A stretch of DNA of 64,000 nt, from positions 248,001 through 312,000 of the forward strand of contig NZ_PEIG01000005.1 in assembly GCF_002749975.1 (NCBI RefSeq), read 5' to 3'. The DNA comes from Gloeocapsopsis sp. IPPAS B-1203 (GTDB lineage: Bacteria; Cyanobacteriota; Cyanobacteriia; Cyanobacteriales; Chroococcidiopsidaceae). Position numbers and translations under genes: made by a program. Shown piece by piece: positions 1-8,983 of this stretch. Every line of letters begins with the position of its first letter. Positions within the stretch are counted from its first letter, which is position 1. Under the pieces are notes generated by a model. The model saw only the letters and a program-made list of their open reading frames with translations. It had not been told where the DNA came from and did not search any database.

Positions 1-120
1 AAGAAAAAAGCCGATCAAATCACTCCTGATGAATTTGCTGAATTGGATGCGATCGCAGAGTTGGATCGTATTTTTACTCATATCAACGCGATGCTTGCTG
101 CTCAAAATGCGAATCAGTGA
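1..120 (+). CDS. 3' end of an unidentified protein (partial)
   Basis: An open frame runs from the first base of the window to a TGA at 118-120 and gives 39 residues ending in HINAMLAAQNANQ. The start lies outside the window. The tail is acidic and predicted to be helical (DEFAELDAIAELDR) and contains a HIP1-like site. No family can be recognised from so short a piece. It could equally be an open frame by chance, but its codon use and position at the window edge make a real gene end more likely. Confidence 0.45.
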   Translation, partial: KKKADQITPDEFAELDAIAELDRIFTHINAMLAAQNANQ

Positions 121-198
121 TGAACTTAAGCAAGCTGTTCGAGTGCAAAGCTATTTTTTGCCCTATCGACTATTTCTCTCTCTAACTCAACCGGGAAA

Positions 199-654
199 TT
201 ACGGCAAGTACTTTTGGACAACATCCCAACCTGTGAGTGACACCCAAACTAACCCCAGAAACAAGATGATATTTGTTCCTATATGAAGCGATCGCATCCA
301 CGATTGACTATCTATAAAAATTGCACTGAGTGCGGAGAGTAAAACTAAGCCGACGACAAATAATCCGGCGGGAAGATGAGAAGAATGTCCTAGGCTACCA
401 AAGTGACCCAACGTTCCCACAATACCGATTGCTAACAGTAGCAAGACTAGTAGAACTAAGCTACCACCAAACATAAAATGCAGCGATCGCAGCCAACTCG
501 GACGTGATGTGCGTGTTGTTCGGGCGCGAAACATCCAAACACCAGTAACGGCTAACAATAGATATGCTAGCAGCGATAAACCCATTGACCATGCTGCTAT
601 TTTCCACAACCACAAAAAGGAAGGCAGATTCAACTTAAACCAAATCCCTAGCAA
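199..654 (-). CDS. DUF4079-type cyanobacterial membrane protein
   Basis: This is a 151-residue integral membrane protein with four hydrophobic stretches, at about residues 18-40, 60-80, 93-113 and 125-142. It resembles the cyanobacterial DUF4079 family, small cytochrome b561-like proteins of unknown role. Conserved-looking features are the opening LPSFLWLWKIAAWS and the histidines in SLHFMFG and SLHIGTN, which could be haem ligands by analogy with b561 proteins; that is inference. The frame is bounded upstream by a stop and offers only TTG starts, at 654 or seven codons later at 633, so the start is uncertain. It stands alone, divergent from nothing obvious. Confidence 0.72.
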   Translation of the reverse strand: MLGIWFKLNLPSFLWLWKIAAWSMGLSLLAYLLLAVTGVWMFRARTTRTSRPSWLRSLHFMFGGSLVLLVLLLLAIGIVGTLGHFGSLGHSSHLPAGLFVVGLVLLSALSAIFIDSQSWMRSLHIGTNIILFLGLVWVSLTGWDVVQKYLP

Positions 655-919
655 GTACTACAATTTACCTTAACGCCTTAGGGGAGTTGGTAGTTGTCTT
701 TCCTGCGAGGGAAATGTGTTAACCAAGTTTTTATCAATTTAATCGCTTATTATCTCAAAAAAAGCTACTAGCAATCAGCTAAATAGACTTTATGATCGTC
801 CGCCCTCTAATAAATTAAAGGAACCACAAATGCGCAACCTTAAAATTTTAAACCCTTGAATTTATCTGTAAGGTTTAGTTAACAGCTAATTACTCTGCAA
901 ACTTGTATGATTGAATGCT

Positions 920-1261
920 CTAATCTACCGAAGTCAAAACAGCAGCCGTTAAACTTTTTCTTTTCTCATTGATTTCTGGAACTTCTGCTTCTTCAATCGT
1001 GCCCTCTTCACTAACGCAGAGGCGATCGCAGGGGATCGTATCTGAAAGAATTGCACTTGCCATCATGCCAGTATGAATTTCTAGCATTGATTTCGGTGGC
1101 GCTTCAAACACCAAGCGCTGACCTGGAAAGACCACTCTTTCAAAATACCAATTAGGAATATTAGAAATGCGAGCAATCTGAATTTTACTTGTCGCATTAA
1201 CATAGCAGCAGACAAGTTGACTAGATTGGTTTGGTGGTAAAGGATCTAAAATTTGAGCCAT
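920..1261 (-). CDS. DUF1830 domain-containing protein
   Basis: This is a 113-residue soluble protein with the hallmark stretch of the cyanobacterial DUF1830 family: LVCCYVNATSKIQIARI, then NWYFERVVFPGQ and LEIHTGMMASAILSD. The function of the family is unknown. An ATG at 1261 is preferred to the TTG three codons upstream. The C-terminus after about residue 85 (EEGTIEEAEVPE) is acidic and variable. The gene is divergent from the radical SAM gene that starts at 1664, with about 400 bases between them. Confidence 0.75.
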   Translation of the reverse strand: MAQILDPLPPNQSSQLVCCYVNATSKIQIARISNIPNWYFERVVFPGQRLVFEAPPKSMLEIHTGMMASAILSDTIPCDRLCVSEEGTIEEAEVPEINEKRKSLTAAVLTSVD

Positions 1262-1663
1262 AGCCGCCAAGTAGCGTCAAGCCACACCTATGAGATTACA
1301 ATAGCCAAGCTAACACTGAGCGATCCCCAGTTGCTGTAACCCCGACTACCAACTGATGGCTACAATAAAAATTCTGTCTAAATCCAGAACAACAAGTTTA
1401 ATTCTGTAGTTAATTAAACTCAATTTTTGCGCAATTAGCAATCACTTCGCGTCCCTGATTAAAAATTTCCACGCGGCGAAGTAAACTGAGTGTTATCGTA
1501 AAGTTATATGAAAAATGCTTTCATAAAGTTTCCAAATCACCAGGCATCTATCTGGGGATCAGTTTTAAATAACTCCACAGTTAGCTGCACTTAAGAACAG
1601 AAGAGGATTCCGAACCCTTGCTCCTGTCCAACAATTGCTAAGTTTCAGTTTTAGATAAGCGCT
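1262..1663. other. Intergenic region between divergent genes
   Basis: About 400 bases separate the DUF1830 gene and the radical SAM gene. The promoters of both must lie here, but no convincing -35/-10 pair, operator or RNA structure could be assigned by eye. No open frame of note was seen. Confidence 0.6.
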
Positions 1664-3229
1664 ATGGAAAACCGAATTCTCTACGTTCGCCTTCCCTGCA
1701 ACCCAATTTTTCCCATTGGAGTTGTTTACCTAGCAGATCATATCCACAAGCAGTTTCCTGATGTTGAGCAACGCATTTTCGATTTAGGAACAGTCCCACC
1801 GCTCGATTTTGCCTCTGCTCTTGATACTTGTGTTGATGAATTTCAACCAACATTGCTCGTCTTTTCCTGGCGAGATATTCAGATTTACGCACCTGTAGGG
1901 GGAAGAGGTGGTAATCCTCTCCAAAATGCCTTTGAATTTTACTATGCGCGTAATCCTTTGATTAAACTGCGAGGAGCAATTGGCGGACTTAGACTCGCAG
2001 CGTCTTATTACACAGAACTGTGGCGCAACTTAGGATTAATTAAACGCGGACTCAGCCGCGCTAGAAAACACCAACCAGCAGCTCGTGCAGTCGTCGGTGG
2101 TGGTGCAGTGAGTGTCTTTTATGAGCAATTAGGAGACAAGTTACCTACAGGAACAATTATTTCTGTGGGTGAGGGAGAACTATTAATAGAAAAACTGATT
2201 CGAGGTCAAGAATTTCGAGATGAGCGCTGTTATGTTGCTGGAGAAAAGTCACGCGATCGCCTGATTCACGAGCAACCCACTCCTATAGAAAAGAGTGCCT
2301 GTAACTACGACTATATCGAAAGTATCTGGTCTGAATTTCAATACTATCTTCAAGATCAAGATTTCTACGTCGGCGTCCAAACTAAGCGTGGTTGTCCGCA
2401 CAATTGCTGCTACTGCGTTTACACAGTTGTGGAAGGAAAACAAGTCCGCATTAACCCTGCTGACGAAGTTGTCGCCGAGATGCAACAACTCTACGATCGC
2501 GGCATTCGCAACTTTTGGTTTACCGATGCCCAATTCATTCCAGCGCGACGATTTATTAATGATGCAATAGAACTCTTACAAAAAATCCTCGATGCAGGGA
2601 TGCAAGACATCCACTGGGCGGCTTATATCCGAGCTGATAATTTAACACCTCAGTTATGTGACTTAATGGTCAAAACGGGGATGAACTACTTTGAAATTGG
2701 GATCACGAGTGGTTCTCAAGAACTTGTCCGCAAAATGCGTATGGGTTATAACCTCCGCACAGTCTTAGAAAACTGCCGCGATCTCAAAGCCGCAGGATTC
2801 AACGATCTCGTTTCTGTCAACTACTCTTTTAATGTAATTGACGAACGCCCAGAAACAATTCGGCAAACGATCGCCTATCACCGCGAACTTGAACGGATTT
2901 TTGGTGCAGATAAAGTCGAACCAGCAATCTTCTTTATCGGGTTACAACCGCATACCCACTTAGAAGAATATGCCTTGAAAAACCAAATTCTGAAACCAGA
3001 CTACGATCCCATGAGTTTAATGCCTTGGACAGCCAAGAAACTGCTATGGAACCCCGAACCCCTCGGTTCCTTCTTTGGTGAAGTTTGCCTAGCAGCATGG
3101 CAGAAAAACCCCAATGACTTCGGTAGAGAAGTGATGAACATTCTCGAAGCACGTCTTGGTTGTGCTGATTTAGAAGAAGCTTTATCTGCACCAATAGAAA
3201 CCGACAAAAAACAGCTTGTTACAGCTTAA
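1664..3229 (+). CDS. B12-binding-type radical SAM protein (high-light-acclimation-like family)
   Basis: A 521-residue radical SAM enzyme. The N-terminal half (about 1-200) has the layout of a cobalamin-binding-like Rossmann domain (RLPCNPIFPIGVVYLADHI, VVGGGAVSVFYEQL, SVGEGELLIEKL). The radical SAM domain starts near residue 235 with KRGCPHNCCYC, giving the CxxxCxxC iron-sulfur ligands at Cys244, Cys248 and Cys251. GITSGSQELVRKMRMGY matches the conserved EIGIxSGSxxxLxxM segment downstream. It looks like the cyanobacterial family annotated in databases as a photosystem II high-light-acclimation radical SAM protein; that name is recalled rather than tested, and the reaction is unknown. The start is the ATG at 1664. 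The gene is followed by a repeat block and then the DICT gene. Confidence 0.75.
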   Translation: MENRILYVRLPCNPIFPIGVVYLADHIHKQFPDVEQRIFDLGTVPPLDFASALDTCVDEFQPTLLVFSWRDIQIYAPVGGRGGNPLQNAFEFYYARNPLIKLRGAIGGLRLAASYYTELWRNLGLIKRGLSRARKHQPAARAVVGGGAVSVFYEQLGDKLPTGTIISVGEGELLIEKLIRGQEFRDERCYVAGEKSRDRLIHEQPTPIEKSACNYDYIESIWSEFQYYLQDQDFYVGVQTKRGCPHNCCYCVYTVVEGKQVRINPADEVVAEMQQLYDRGIRNFWFTDAQFIPARRFINDAIELLQKILDAGMQDIHWAAYIRADNLTPQLCDLMVKTGMNYFEIGITSGSQELVRKMRMGYNLRTVLENCRDLKAAGFNDLVSVNYSFNVIDERPETIRQTIAYHRELERIFGADKVEPAIFFIGLQPHTHLEEYALKNQILKPDYDPMSLMPWTAKKLLWNPEPLGSFFGEVCLAAWQKNPNDFGREVMNILEARLGCADLEEALSAPIETDKKQLVTA

Positions 3230-3232
3230 TAA

Positions 3233-3318
3233 AATTGGTAATGGGTCATGGGTCATAGGTAATAGGCCATATCATCTTCGCTCACCCAATTACCAATTAC
3301 CGCGTTCCCAGTTACCAC
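3233..3318. repeat. Dispersed GGTAATGGGTCA / TTACCAATTACC repeat block
   Basis: The spacer has a left arm rich in ggtaatgggtcat units and a right arm rich in the complementary caattaccaattacc units, so the transcript could fold back on itself. The same arms recur at 16712-16820 and, on the right side, at 25375-25398. This is a dispersed intergenic repeat typical of cyanobacterial genomes rather than a gene. Confidence 0.6.
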
Positions 3319-3330
3319 TTGCTCAAATTC

Positions 3331-4686
3331 ATGTTAGAAGGTTCCATTCTCCAACAACTAGCCACTGCCCACGCTCACAATAGCCAACCTCTTAATTTGG
3401 GCGTGTACTACAAAAACACCCTTGTCGCACTTTGCCACGCCTTAGAAGACTGTATTCTGACCTCAAATAATCCGCCATTAGTGATTACAGCTTTCCAACA
3501 AGGAAAATGGTATCTACAAGAGGCAGAGCGATATAGCCAAATTGCGCAAAAAGCAAGACATATCGCAATTATGGCAGCCCCTGATACAGGCTTTGCAGAG
3601 CATCCGACAAGTCAAATGACGAATGTTGATTTAGTTGCCTTAGATCCTCAAGATCCTGTAGCACAAGAGTGGCATCTGATTATATATTCTCCTAGCTACA
3701 CCGCGATGGTGTTATGTCAAGAGTTATCTGATACTGATTATGGCACTGCGGGAAGACCAACAGTAGATCTAGAGCGGAAATTTTATGGCTTTTGGACATT
3801 TGAGCCAGCGTTAGTACGAGAAACGGTAGATTTGGCGATCGCCCATATTGGCAAATACAATCCTGAACTTCAGCAACAACTAATTGCTTTAGTTAATGCG
3901 ATCGCCACTGATGCTCCCAGCGACATGGATGATTTAGGTCATGCAGTTTCTCGCGTTGTTGATTATCTGCAAATCAGTCAAACTGGTGTCAGTCAATTAG
4001 ACCCGAGTGCGCAACAAGTCCTCGATCAAAACTTAGTTTCTAACGAATTACAAGCATTTTTACGCCTAGCCCAACTTATTGATATAGCCGATACAGAAAA
4101 CCCGATGGCAGCAGCAGAAATTGCTGCTTTAGCTGAAACTCTGGGACAATTATTAGACTTACCCGCATGGCAATTAAAGCGCTTGCGTCTAGCAGGATTA
4201 CTGCATCGTATCGCGCCCGCAACTGTCGGAGTGCAATACGGTGATGAAGCACCAAGTTGCCCATTAGTACCCGCAGCCCAAGTACTACGTACAATGCCCA
4301 GAATGCAGGCGATCGCCCACATCATTACGCACCAAAATGAGTGGTGGAACGGTAACGGTCAACCTGCGGGTTTATCAGGTCAAGAAATTCCGCTAGAATC
4401 ACGCATTTTAGGCTTAGTTGCTGCATTTCAAAAACGTGTTACTCAACTGCAAGCATCACAACCTCAGCATTCACCTTTAACACAAGCCTTAACCGAGTTT
4501 AAACAACAGCAGGGACAAATCTGGGAACCAAAACTCGTTGCTACCCTAGAACTATTGGTGATGGGTTTACAGCAAGGATTAGAATTGCCAGTTACAGCAC
4601 CAAAAATTAGTACAGGAATGTGGTTAGTTGATCCGCAAACGAGTGAAGATAGCAAGCGTCATCAAACAGCAAGGAGCCAGGTGTGA
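3331..4686 (+). CDS. DICT sensory domain protein with degenerate HD-GYP-like domain
   Basis: A 451-residue protein. Residues 1-190 match the DICT sensor domain (LQQLATAHAHNSQPLNLG, FYGFWTFEPALVRE), which is typical of cyanobacterial light or redox signalling proteins. The C-terminal 200 residues resemble an HD-GYP phosphohydrolase: HHxxWxGxGxP survives as HQNEWWNGNGQPAGL with EIPLESRILGLV after it, but the first HD pair reads LLHRIA and GYP reads GQP, so catalysis is doubtful. The ATG at 3331 is preferred to the TTG at 3319. The stop overlaps the GTG start of the pentapeptide gene by four bases (GTGA), which implies translational coupling. The likely role is sensing and protein interaction rather than hydrolysis. 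Confidence 0.75.
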   Translation: MLEGSILQQLATAHAHNSQPLNLGVYYKNTLVALCHALEDCILTSNNPPLVITAFQQGKWYLQEAERYSQIAQKARHIAIMAAPDTGFAEHPTSQMTNVDLVALDPQDPVAQEWHLIIYSPSYTAMVLCQELSDTDYGTAGRPTVDLERKFYGFWTFEPALVRETVDLAIAHIGKYNPELQQQLIALVNAIATDAPSDMDDLGHAVSRVVDYLQISQTGVSQLDPSAQQVLDQNLVSNELQAFLRLAQLIDIADTENPMAAAEIAALAETLGQLLDLPAWQLKRLRLAGLLHRIAPATVGVQYGDEAPSCPLVPAAQVLRTMPRMQAIAHIITHQNEWWNGNGQPAGLSGQEIPLESRILGLVAAFQKRVTQLQASQPQHSPLTQALTEFKQQQGQIWEPKLVATLELLVMGLQQGLELPVTAPKISTGMWLVDPQTSEDSKRHQTARSQV

Positions 4687-5360
4687 GTAGCGATCGCCCT
4701 ATATTCGAGCAGGAAAAAGGCATAAATAAAGATATTGCTGCCCTGCATTCTGGTAGCAAACATCTACCAGGAGCTAATCTAGAAGATGCGGAACTAGCCG
4801 GTATTGCCTTAGAAGGTGTCAATTTAGCCGGAGCAACACTTGTTGGAGCAAATCTTGCTGGTTGTAAGTTAGAACGCGCGCGATTAGATGGTGCTAATCT
4901 TCTAGGAGTTCAGCTCACAGGTGCAGACTTGCGAGCAAATTTCCTCGGAGCTAACTTGATGCAAGCTGACTTGACAGGTGCAGACTTACGTGGTAGTAAC
5001 TTACGGGGCGCTAATTTGATGGGTGCCAAGCTGTCGCAAGCTTCTTGTGCAGGAGCCTTCTTGAGTGGAGCCAATCTGATGAGTGGCAACTTGCAAGGAG
5101 TAGACTTACGTGGTGCAGATCTACGCGGCGTCAATCTTAGCGGTGCTAATTTGCATGGAGCGAATTTAAGTCAAGCTGATTTACAAGGCGCCTTACTACA
5201 GCAAGCAAACCTCGAAGAAGCAGATTTAAGAGGTGCAAATCTCACCGGAGCAAACTTAACCGGAACAAACCTTTTATGTGCAGAACTCGAAGGAACCAAT
5301 CTCACCGGAGTTAATCTTGCTGGTGCGTGTCTGATAGGTACTAATGTCGTTTCGCCTTAG
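4683..5360 (+). CDS. Pentapeptide repeat protein
   Basis: A 225-residue protein made almost entirely of A(D/N)LxG pentapeptides from about residue 28 to the end (ANLAGCKLERARLDGANLLG and onward). Such repeats form a right-handed quadrilateral beta-helix. No extra catalytic or membrane domain is visible, and the first 25 residues are charged. The GTG start overlaps the stop of the DICT-sensor gene, so the two are probably co-translated and may work together. The function of solitary pentapeptide proteins in cyanobacteria is mostly unknown; the family includes gyrase-protecting DNA mimics, but nothing here shows that role. Confidence 0.85.
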   Translation: MSSDRPIFEQEKGINKDIAALHSGSKHLPGANLEDAELAGIALEGVNLAGATLVGANLAGCKLERARLDGANLLGVQLTGADLRANFLGANLMQADLTGADLRGSNLRGANLMGAKLSQASCAGAFLSGANLMSGNLQGVDLRGADLRGVNLSGANLHGANLSQADLQGALLQQANLEEADLRGANLTGANLTGTNLLCAELEGTNLTGVNLAGACLIGTNVVSP

Positions 5361-5390
5361 AGTTGTTGCGTGGAGGAAAGCAGGGGAGTT

Positions 5391-5480
5391 TTGAGTTTTG
5401 AGTTTTGAGTTTTGAGTTGAAGAGGGTTACTTGTAAAAGTGTAATAGTCAAGACTTTCTCAATTCACGTATTCAAAACTC
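5391..5480. repeat. TTTTGAG tandem heptamers with opposing CAAAACT arm
   Basis: Four or more consecutive gagtttt units at 5388-5418 are followed about 45 bases later by attcaaaactcttt, which is complementary. This is one of several such fold-back blocks in the window (see 6817-6915, 35147-35480 and 51790-51950). Confidence 0.65.
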
Positions 5481-5501
5481 TTTTATGCCTCTGTGGTTCG
5501 T

Positions 5502-6812
5502 ATGTTCCAGCAGTATAACTTTCTCCATCGCTTCTTAAGACTAGCAAGCATCAACATTATCTCCAACCTGATGGTGCCGCTTGCTGGATTAATCGATGTT
5601 GCCTTTTTAGGACACCTTGCTGAAATTCGTCACTTAGCTGGAGTTGCTTTAGCTACAGTGCTATTCAACTACATTTACTGGACATTTGGCTTTTTGCGCA
5701 TGGCAACGACTGGAACCACAGCCCAAGCAGTAGGACGCCGCGATCGCGAAACAACTATACTAATAGGCTTGCGCAATACTATACTCGCTTTAGCATTAGG
5801 GTTATTTATCTTACTTTTACAGCAGCCTTTACGCGAACTAGGATTTACCCTACTCAGTGCGACCCCAGAAGTCAAAGCCGCAGGGAGAGATTACTACAAC
5901 ACTCTAATTTGGGGTGCGCCAGCAACTTTAATCAACTTCGTCGTTGTGGGTTGGTTTCTCGGACGCGAACAAAGTAGCAAAGTATTACTTTTGTCCGCAG
6001 TTGCAAATGGAGCAAATATTTTTCTAGATTACATTTTAATTAATCGTTGGGGATTAGAAAGTGCAGGTGCTGGAATTGCTACAGCCACTAGTCAGTATCT
6101 CATGTTGCTCACAGGAGGAGTGCTAGTTTATCTAGAACATCAATTGCGAACAATCCCAATACAATGGCAGCAGATATTTGATGTGCGTGCTTTAAAGGCA
6201 GCTTTTTCTCTTAACGGAAATATCTTAATCCGCACTTTGGCGCTAGTTTCTACATTTGCGTTTTTTACTAATCTAAGTTCTGTTTTAGGAACTGCAATAC
6301 TCGCGACAAACACACTCTTGATGCAAGTAGTAACTTTAGCAGCTTACTTTATTGATGGATTAGCATTTGCAACTGAAAGTCTTGCAGGTATTTTTCGGGG
6401 TCAAGGTAGTAGTAAGCTATTGTTACCTCTACTCTGGGTTTCTGGAGGAACAAGTTTAGTTATCGGGCTACTTTTTGCCATTCTCTTTGTCGGCTTTCCT
6501 CGTCTTCTCTTTGGATTATTAACGCATCATCTCACTGTCATTGAGCAAATAGATAACTATGTTCTCTGGCTATTGCCGATTCTCAGCATTGGTTCCCAAG
6601 CTTATATGCTTGATGGTTACTTTTTAGGTTTAACCGAAGGACGCATTCTGCGCAATGCATCTGTGATTGCTGCGATCGCTGGTATTGTTTTTATGCTAGT
6701 TGTAGCCTATTTATTTCCCAGTAATCACCTGTTGTGGCTAGCGCTATCTTGTTTTATGGCAGCCAGAGTTGTGACATTAGCAATTCAATTACCAGCAAGC
6801 TATGAAGCTTAG
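5502..6812 (+). CDS. MATE family efflux transporter
   Basis: A 436-residue polytopic membrane protein with about twelve hydrophobic segments, consistent with the MATE (multidrug and toxic compound extrusion) family, which exports cationic or organic compounds using H+ or Na+ gradients. Recognisable features include the N-terminal SINIISNLMVPLAGLIDVAFLGHL, WTFGFLRMATTGTTAQAVGR and WFLGREQS. Length and layout fit the DinF/NorM-like branch. An ATG at 5502 is chosen over the GTG at 5493 because the homologous part begins there. It is flanked by repeat blocks on both sides, so it is probably transcribed alone. The substrate cannot be inferred. Confidence 0.85.
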   Translation: MFQQYNFLHRFLRLASINIISNLMVPLAGLIDVAFLGHLAEIRHLAGVALATVLFNYIYWTFGFLRMATTGTTAQAVGRRDRETTILIGLRNTILALALGLFILLLQQPLRELGFTLLSATPEVKAAGRDYYNTLIWGAPATLINFVVVGWFLGREQSSKVLLLSAVANGANIFLDYILINRWGLESAGAGIATATSQYLMLLTGGVLVYLEHQLRTIPIQWQQIFDVRALKAAFSLNGNILIRTLALVSTFAFFTNLSSVLGTAILATNTLLMQVVTLAAYFIDGLAFATESLAGIFRGQGSSKLLLPLLWVSGGTSLVIGLLFAILFVGFPRLLFGLLTHHLTVIEQIDNYVLWLLPILSIGSQAYMLDGYFLGLTEGRILRNASVIAAIAGIVFMLVVAYLFPSNHLLWLALSCFMAARVVTLAIQLPASYEA

Positions 6813-6816
6813 AGAG

Positions 6817-6915
6817 TTATGACTGTTGAGTTATGAGTTATGAGTTATAAAACTTTCTTCAATTCAAAACTCAAAACTCAAAACGTGCTAAGGCACCGCT
6901 ACGCTAACAAAACTC
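6817..6915. repeat. Composite repeat: TGAGTTA arm, CAAAACT arm and 26-bp GTGCTAAGGCAC element
   Basis: After the MATE stop, tgagttatgagttat units are followed by aattcaaaactcaaaactc, which is complementary to TTTTGAG arms seen elsewhere. The block ends in a 26-bp element at 6884-6909 that contains the small hairpin GTGC-TAAG-GCAC and continues CGCTACGCTAACA. The same 26 bases recur exactly at 25330-25355 and 51853-51878. It lies between convergent genes. Confidence 0.8.
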
Positions 6916-6946
6916 TATTACCCACACTCCTACACTCCCACTCTCA

Positions 6947-7756
6947 TCACTTGCGCCTCACCCACAACGCTAGTACACCTAAAAATAATAACCCCATCAC
7001 GCCAGCAAGTGGATTACGCTCAACGCCAGTAATCCAATCAGGGACTTGACCAGAATATTGAGTCAATTGCCCGACATTAATGATGTAGTATCCCCAAATT
7101 AAACCTGCGTGTAAACCAATCGGTAAGCCGAGGCGATTTTTTCGCATTCGCGCCCAGACTAATGTCAGCCCCAACACAACTAAAGCTGGAAATTGCGGCA
7201 ATGTCCGTAAGATATCTGGCAATGGTTTAATAAAATGCAACAGTGCAAATAAAGTCGCATTAATCCACGATGCACGTTGAAAACGGTAATCGCGCAGCAA
7301 CTCGTCGAGTAACCAACCGCGAAATAGTAACTCTTCAGCGAAGCCAACAGCGATCGCAACGATCGAGCCTTCTAAAACTATTCGTGGTAAAAAGCCCGTA
7401 CTCGGAAGCCAAACTAACCAACCTAACCAACCTTCGACTAAAAATAAGCTAAAAACTAACACTACACCAATAATCAATCCGCGCAGCAAATCTAACCAAT
7501 TGTGCTGCGTTCTCACTAAACCATAGTGTTGTAGTATCTGAGGCTGATGGTAAACGCGCTTTCCCCACCATTGCAGAAGAAATATAAATTCTCCATACAA
7601 TAGCAGCATTGTCAGAATGCTAATTGTATTGGGATCAAGTCTCGTTAAATAAATTGGTACTGCAAACGGCAACCATATCAACAACAATACCAAGACAAAA
7701 ACCCCAATTCTAACCGGAACTGGGTATCGTGCAATACTACTAATCTTATGCAGCAA
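6947..7756 (-). CDS. CPBP (Abi/CAAX-like) intramembrane protease
   Basis: A 269-residue membrane protein with about eight hydrophobic segments. The CPBP/Abi family motifs are present: AEELLFRGWLL (EExxxR) near residues 140-150 and ALLHFIKPL (FxxxH) near 170, which form the intramembrane glutamic/metal protease site in this family (known for Rce1). The third motif region, GLPIGLHAGLIWG, carries the second histidine. It starts 10 bases after the clpS stop on the same strand, so the two probably form an operon; a shared role in proteolysis is tempting but unproven. The substrate is unknown. Confidence 0.85.
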   Translation of the reverse strand: MLHKISSIARYPVPVRIGVFVLVLLLIWLPFAVPIYLTRLDPNTISILTMLLLYGEFIFLLQWWGKRVYHQPQILQHYGLVRTQHNWLDLLRGLIIGVVLVFSLFLVEGWLGWLVWLPSTGFLPRIVLEGSIVAIAVGFAEELLFRGWLLDELLRDYRFQRASWINATLFALLHFIKPLPDILRTLPQFPALVVLGLTLVWARMRKNRLGLPIGLHAGLIWGYYIINVGQLTQYSGQVPDWITGVERNPLAGVMGLLFLGVLALWVRRK

Positions 7757-7766
7757 CGAGTTTTAA

Positions 7767-8048
7767 TTATTCCTCTGGTTCAATTGTGCTAGTTAGACCG
7801 TGATTTTTTAAGGTTTCACAGTAAAACTCAGCATGCTCTTGGGCACAAGCAATCACAAGTGCCATACCATTAGTGTGCGCTTCCATCATGATACTCACAG
7901 CTTGCGGCTGAGTAATACTCGGTACCGTCTGCATTAACACTTGCACTACGTACTCCATACTGTTGTAGTCATCATTATGAAGTAGCACGCGATATCGAGG
8001 TGCGAGCTTTCTAATTGTTGAAGGCTTCTCAAGGGTTTCGACAGACAC
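7767..8048 (-). CDS. clpS: ATP-dependent Clp protease adaptor ClpS
   Basis: A 93-residue protein with the ClpS fold. A short flexible N-terminus is followed by YRVLLHNDDYNSMEYVV, whose HNDDYN segment forms the N-degron pocket in known ClpS proteins, and then MMEAHTNGMALV and QEHAEFYCETL. ClpS delivers substrates with destabilising N-terminal residues to the ClpCP protease in the cytoplasm. Cyanobacteria usually carry ClpS1 and ClpS2; which one this is cannot be decided here. The ATG at 8048 gives the full family length. The downstream neighbour on the same strand is the CPBP protease gene, 10 bases away. Confidence 0.92.
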   Translation of the reverse strand: MSVETLEKPSTIRKLAPRYRVLLHNDDYNSMEYVVQVLMQTVPSITQPQAVSIMMEAHTNGMALVIACAQEHAEFYCETLKNHGLTSTIEPEE

Positions 8049-8329
8049 TGCTATCCACTTTTTTAATTCACTACAACACTCTGTTAAACCTTTACTTAAC
8101 AGATATTCATTTATTTTATATCATCTCAACTTATCTGCAAGCGACTGTGCTTAGGAGTTCATGATGTCTTGGGGAAGTGCGATCGCTCTTCCTTAACTAA
8201 AATAGTAATCATGCTGGTAAGCAGTACAGGAGTGCCCCTATTTTAAGTTTGATCGCCGACACAAGCCAATCGGATAAGTCTTGTTAGCTTTGTAAAATTA
8301 AACTAAGCACCAAGATTACGCCAACTGCT

Positions 8330-8716
8330 GTGGAGCCAGTATCAATGGATTTTCCCTATGACTTTCAACCGCGACAAATTGTTTATTTAGAAAATAATAA
8401 TCAACGCTTGTACGCAGAAGTTATTCAAGTCGTAGACTCACGTCAGATGTGCTGGGTACGTCCTTTAGCGTTGGTGACATTTCACTCAGAACCGTCAGTC
8501 ACATTTGACCAGTTACCATCAGTTACTGACTTACGCTCAACAGCAGATTTGTTTTGGCATAGTGCCTTGTTTCGTCCAGCTTTGGACACTGAGGTGATTC
8601 CCTTCTTAGTTGGACAAATGGCTACAGACCCTTCATCTGAAACTAACCCGATTGATGTGGCACAACTTAATCAGTTTATCCGTGGCGTTTGGCAGGCTTA
8701 TCAAGCTGCACAGTAG
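8330..8716 (+). CDS. Conserved cyanobacterial hypothetical protein
   Basis: A 128-residue soluble protein with a GTG start at 8330 (an ATG at 8345 is equally possible). It opens with a small beta-rich segment, QPRQIVYLENNNQRLYAEVIQVVDSRQMCWVRPLAL, reminiscent of a small barrel, and ends in a helix (NQFIRGVWQAYQAA). I recognise it only as the kind of short conserved protein found in many cyanobacteria; no function can be given. It stands alone between divergent clpS and a convergent small gene. Confidence 0.6.
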   Translation: MEPVSMDFPYDFQPRQIVYLENNNQRLYAEVIQVVDSRQMCWVRPLALVTFHSEPSVTFDQLPSVTDLRSTADLFWHSALFRPALDTEVIPFLVGQMATDPSSETNPIDVAQLNQFIRGVWQAYQAAQ

Positions 8717-8743
8717 ACAGAGTTCTGAAAGTTAGCATGAGCA

Positions 8744-8780
8744 AGTACAACGCACCATTTTTTCTTGACTTTGTTGTACT
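8744..8780. terminator. Possible bidirectional terminator hairpin
   Basis: AGTACAAC at 8744-8751 and GTTGTACT at 8773-8780 form an 8-bp stem with a 21-nt T-rich loop, between two convergent genes. The loop is long and there is no clear U-tract outside the stem, so this is tentative. Confidence 0.3.
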
Positions 8781-8788
8781 CAGTGATT

Positions 8789-8983
8789 TCAAAAACTAGG
8801 TACTAACTTAATTCTCCCAGCATCCATCTCAGCCATTAATAACTCTAGTGCTTCATAATCAATATCAGATATATGTCCTTGTGCGGTTAATTCTGAATTA
8901 ATCGCATTTTCAATATCAGGTGTTAATCGCTTTATATATAATGCTTTTTCTACTAATTGGCGGATGCCATATTTACTTTTCAT
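8789..8983 (-). CDS. Small conserved hypothetical protein
   Basis: A 64-residue protein starting MKSKYGIRQLVEKALYIKRL. The frame extends 21 codons further upstream (to 9046), but that part (MHVCYHIGIG) looks non-coding, so the internal ATG at 8983 is chosen. The sequence is predicted to be all-helical (TPDIENAINSELTAQGHISDIDYEALELLMAEMD). It resembles short cyanobacterial proteins of unknown function. It faces the 8330-8716 gene convergently. Confidence 0.55.
   Translation of the reverse strand: MKSKYGIRQLVEKALYIKRLTPDIENAINSELTAQGHISDIDYEALELLMAEMDAGRIKLVPSF

Noticed and set aside
29..286. 85-residue plus-strand frame near the window start
   Set aside because: It overlaps the in-frame gene end at 1-120 and the DUF4079 gene; its composition is not protein-like.
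1600..1625. Sequence like a tRNA T-arm (GGGTTCGGAATCC on the minus strand)
   Set aside because: No matching acceptor, D-arm or anticodon stem is found around it.
4910..5134. 74-residue minus-strand frame inside the pentapeptide gene
   Set aside because: It is a shadow of the repeat codons on the other strand.
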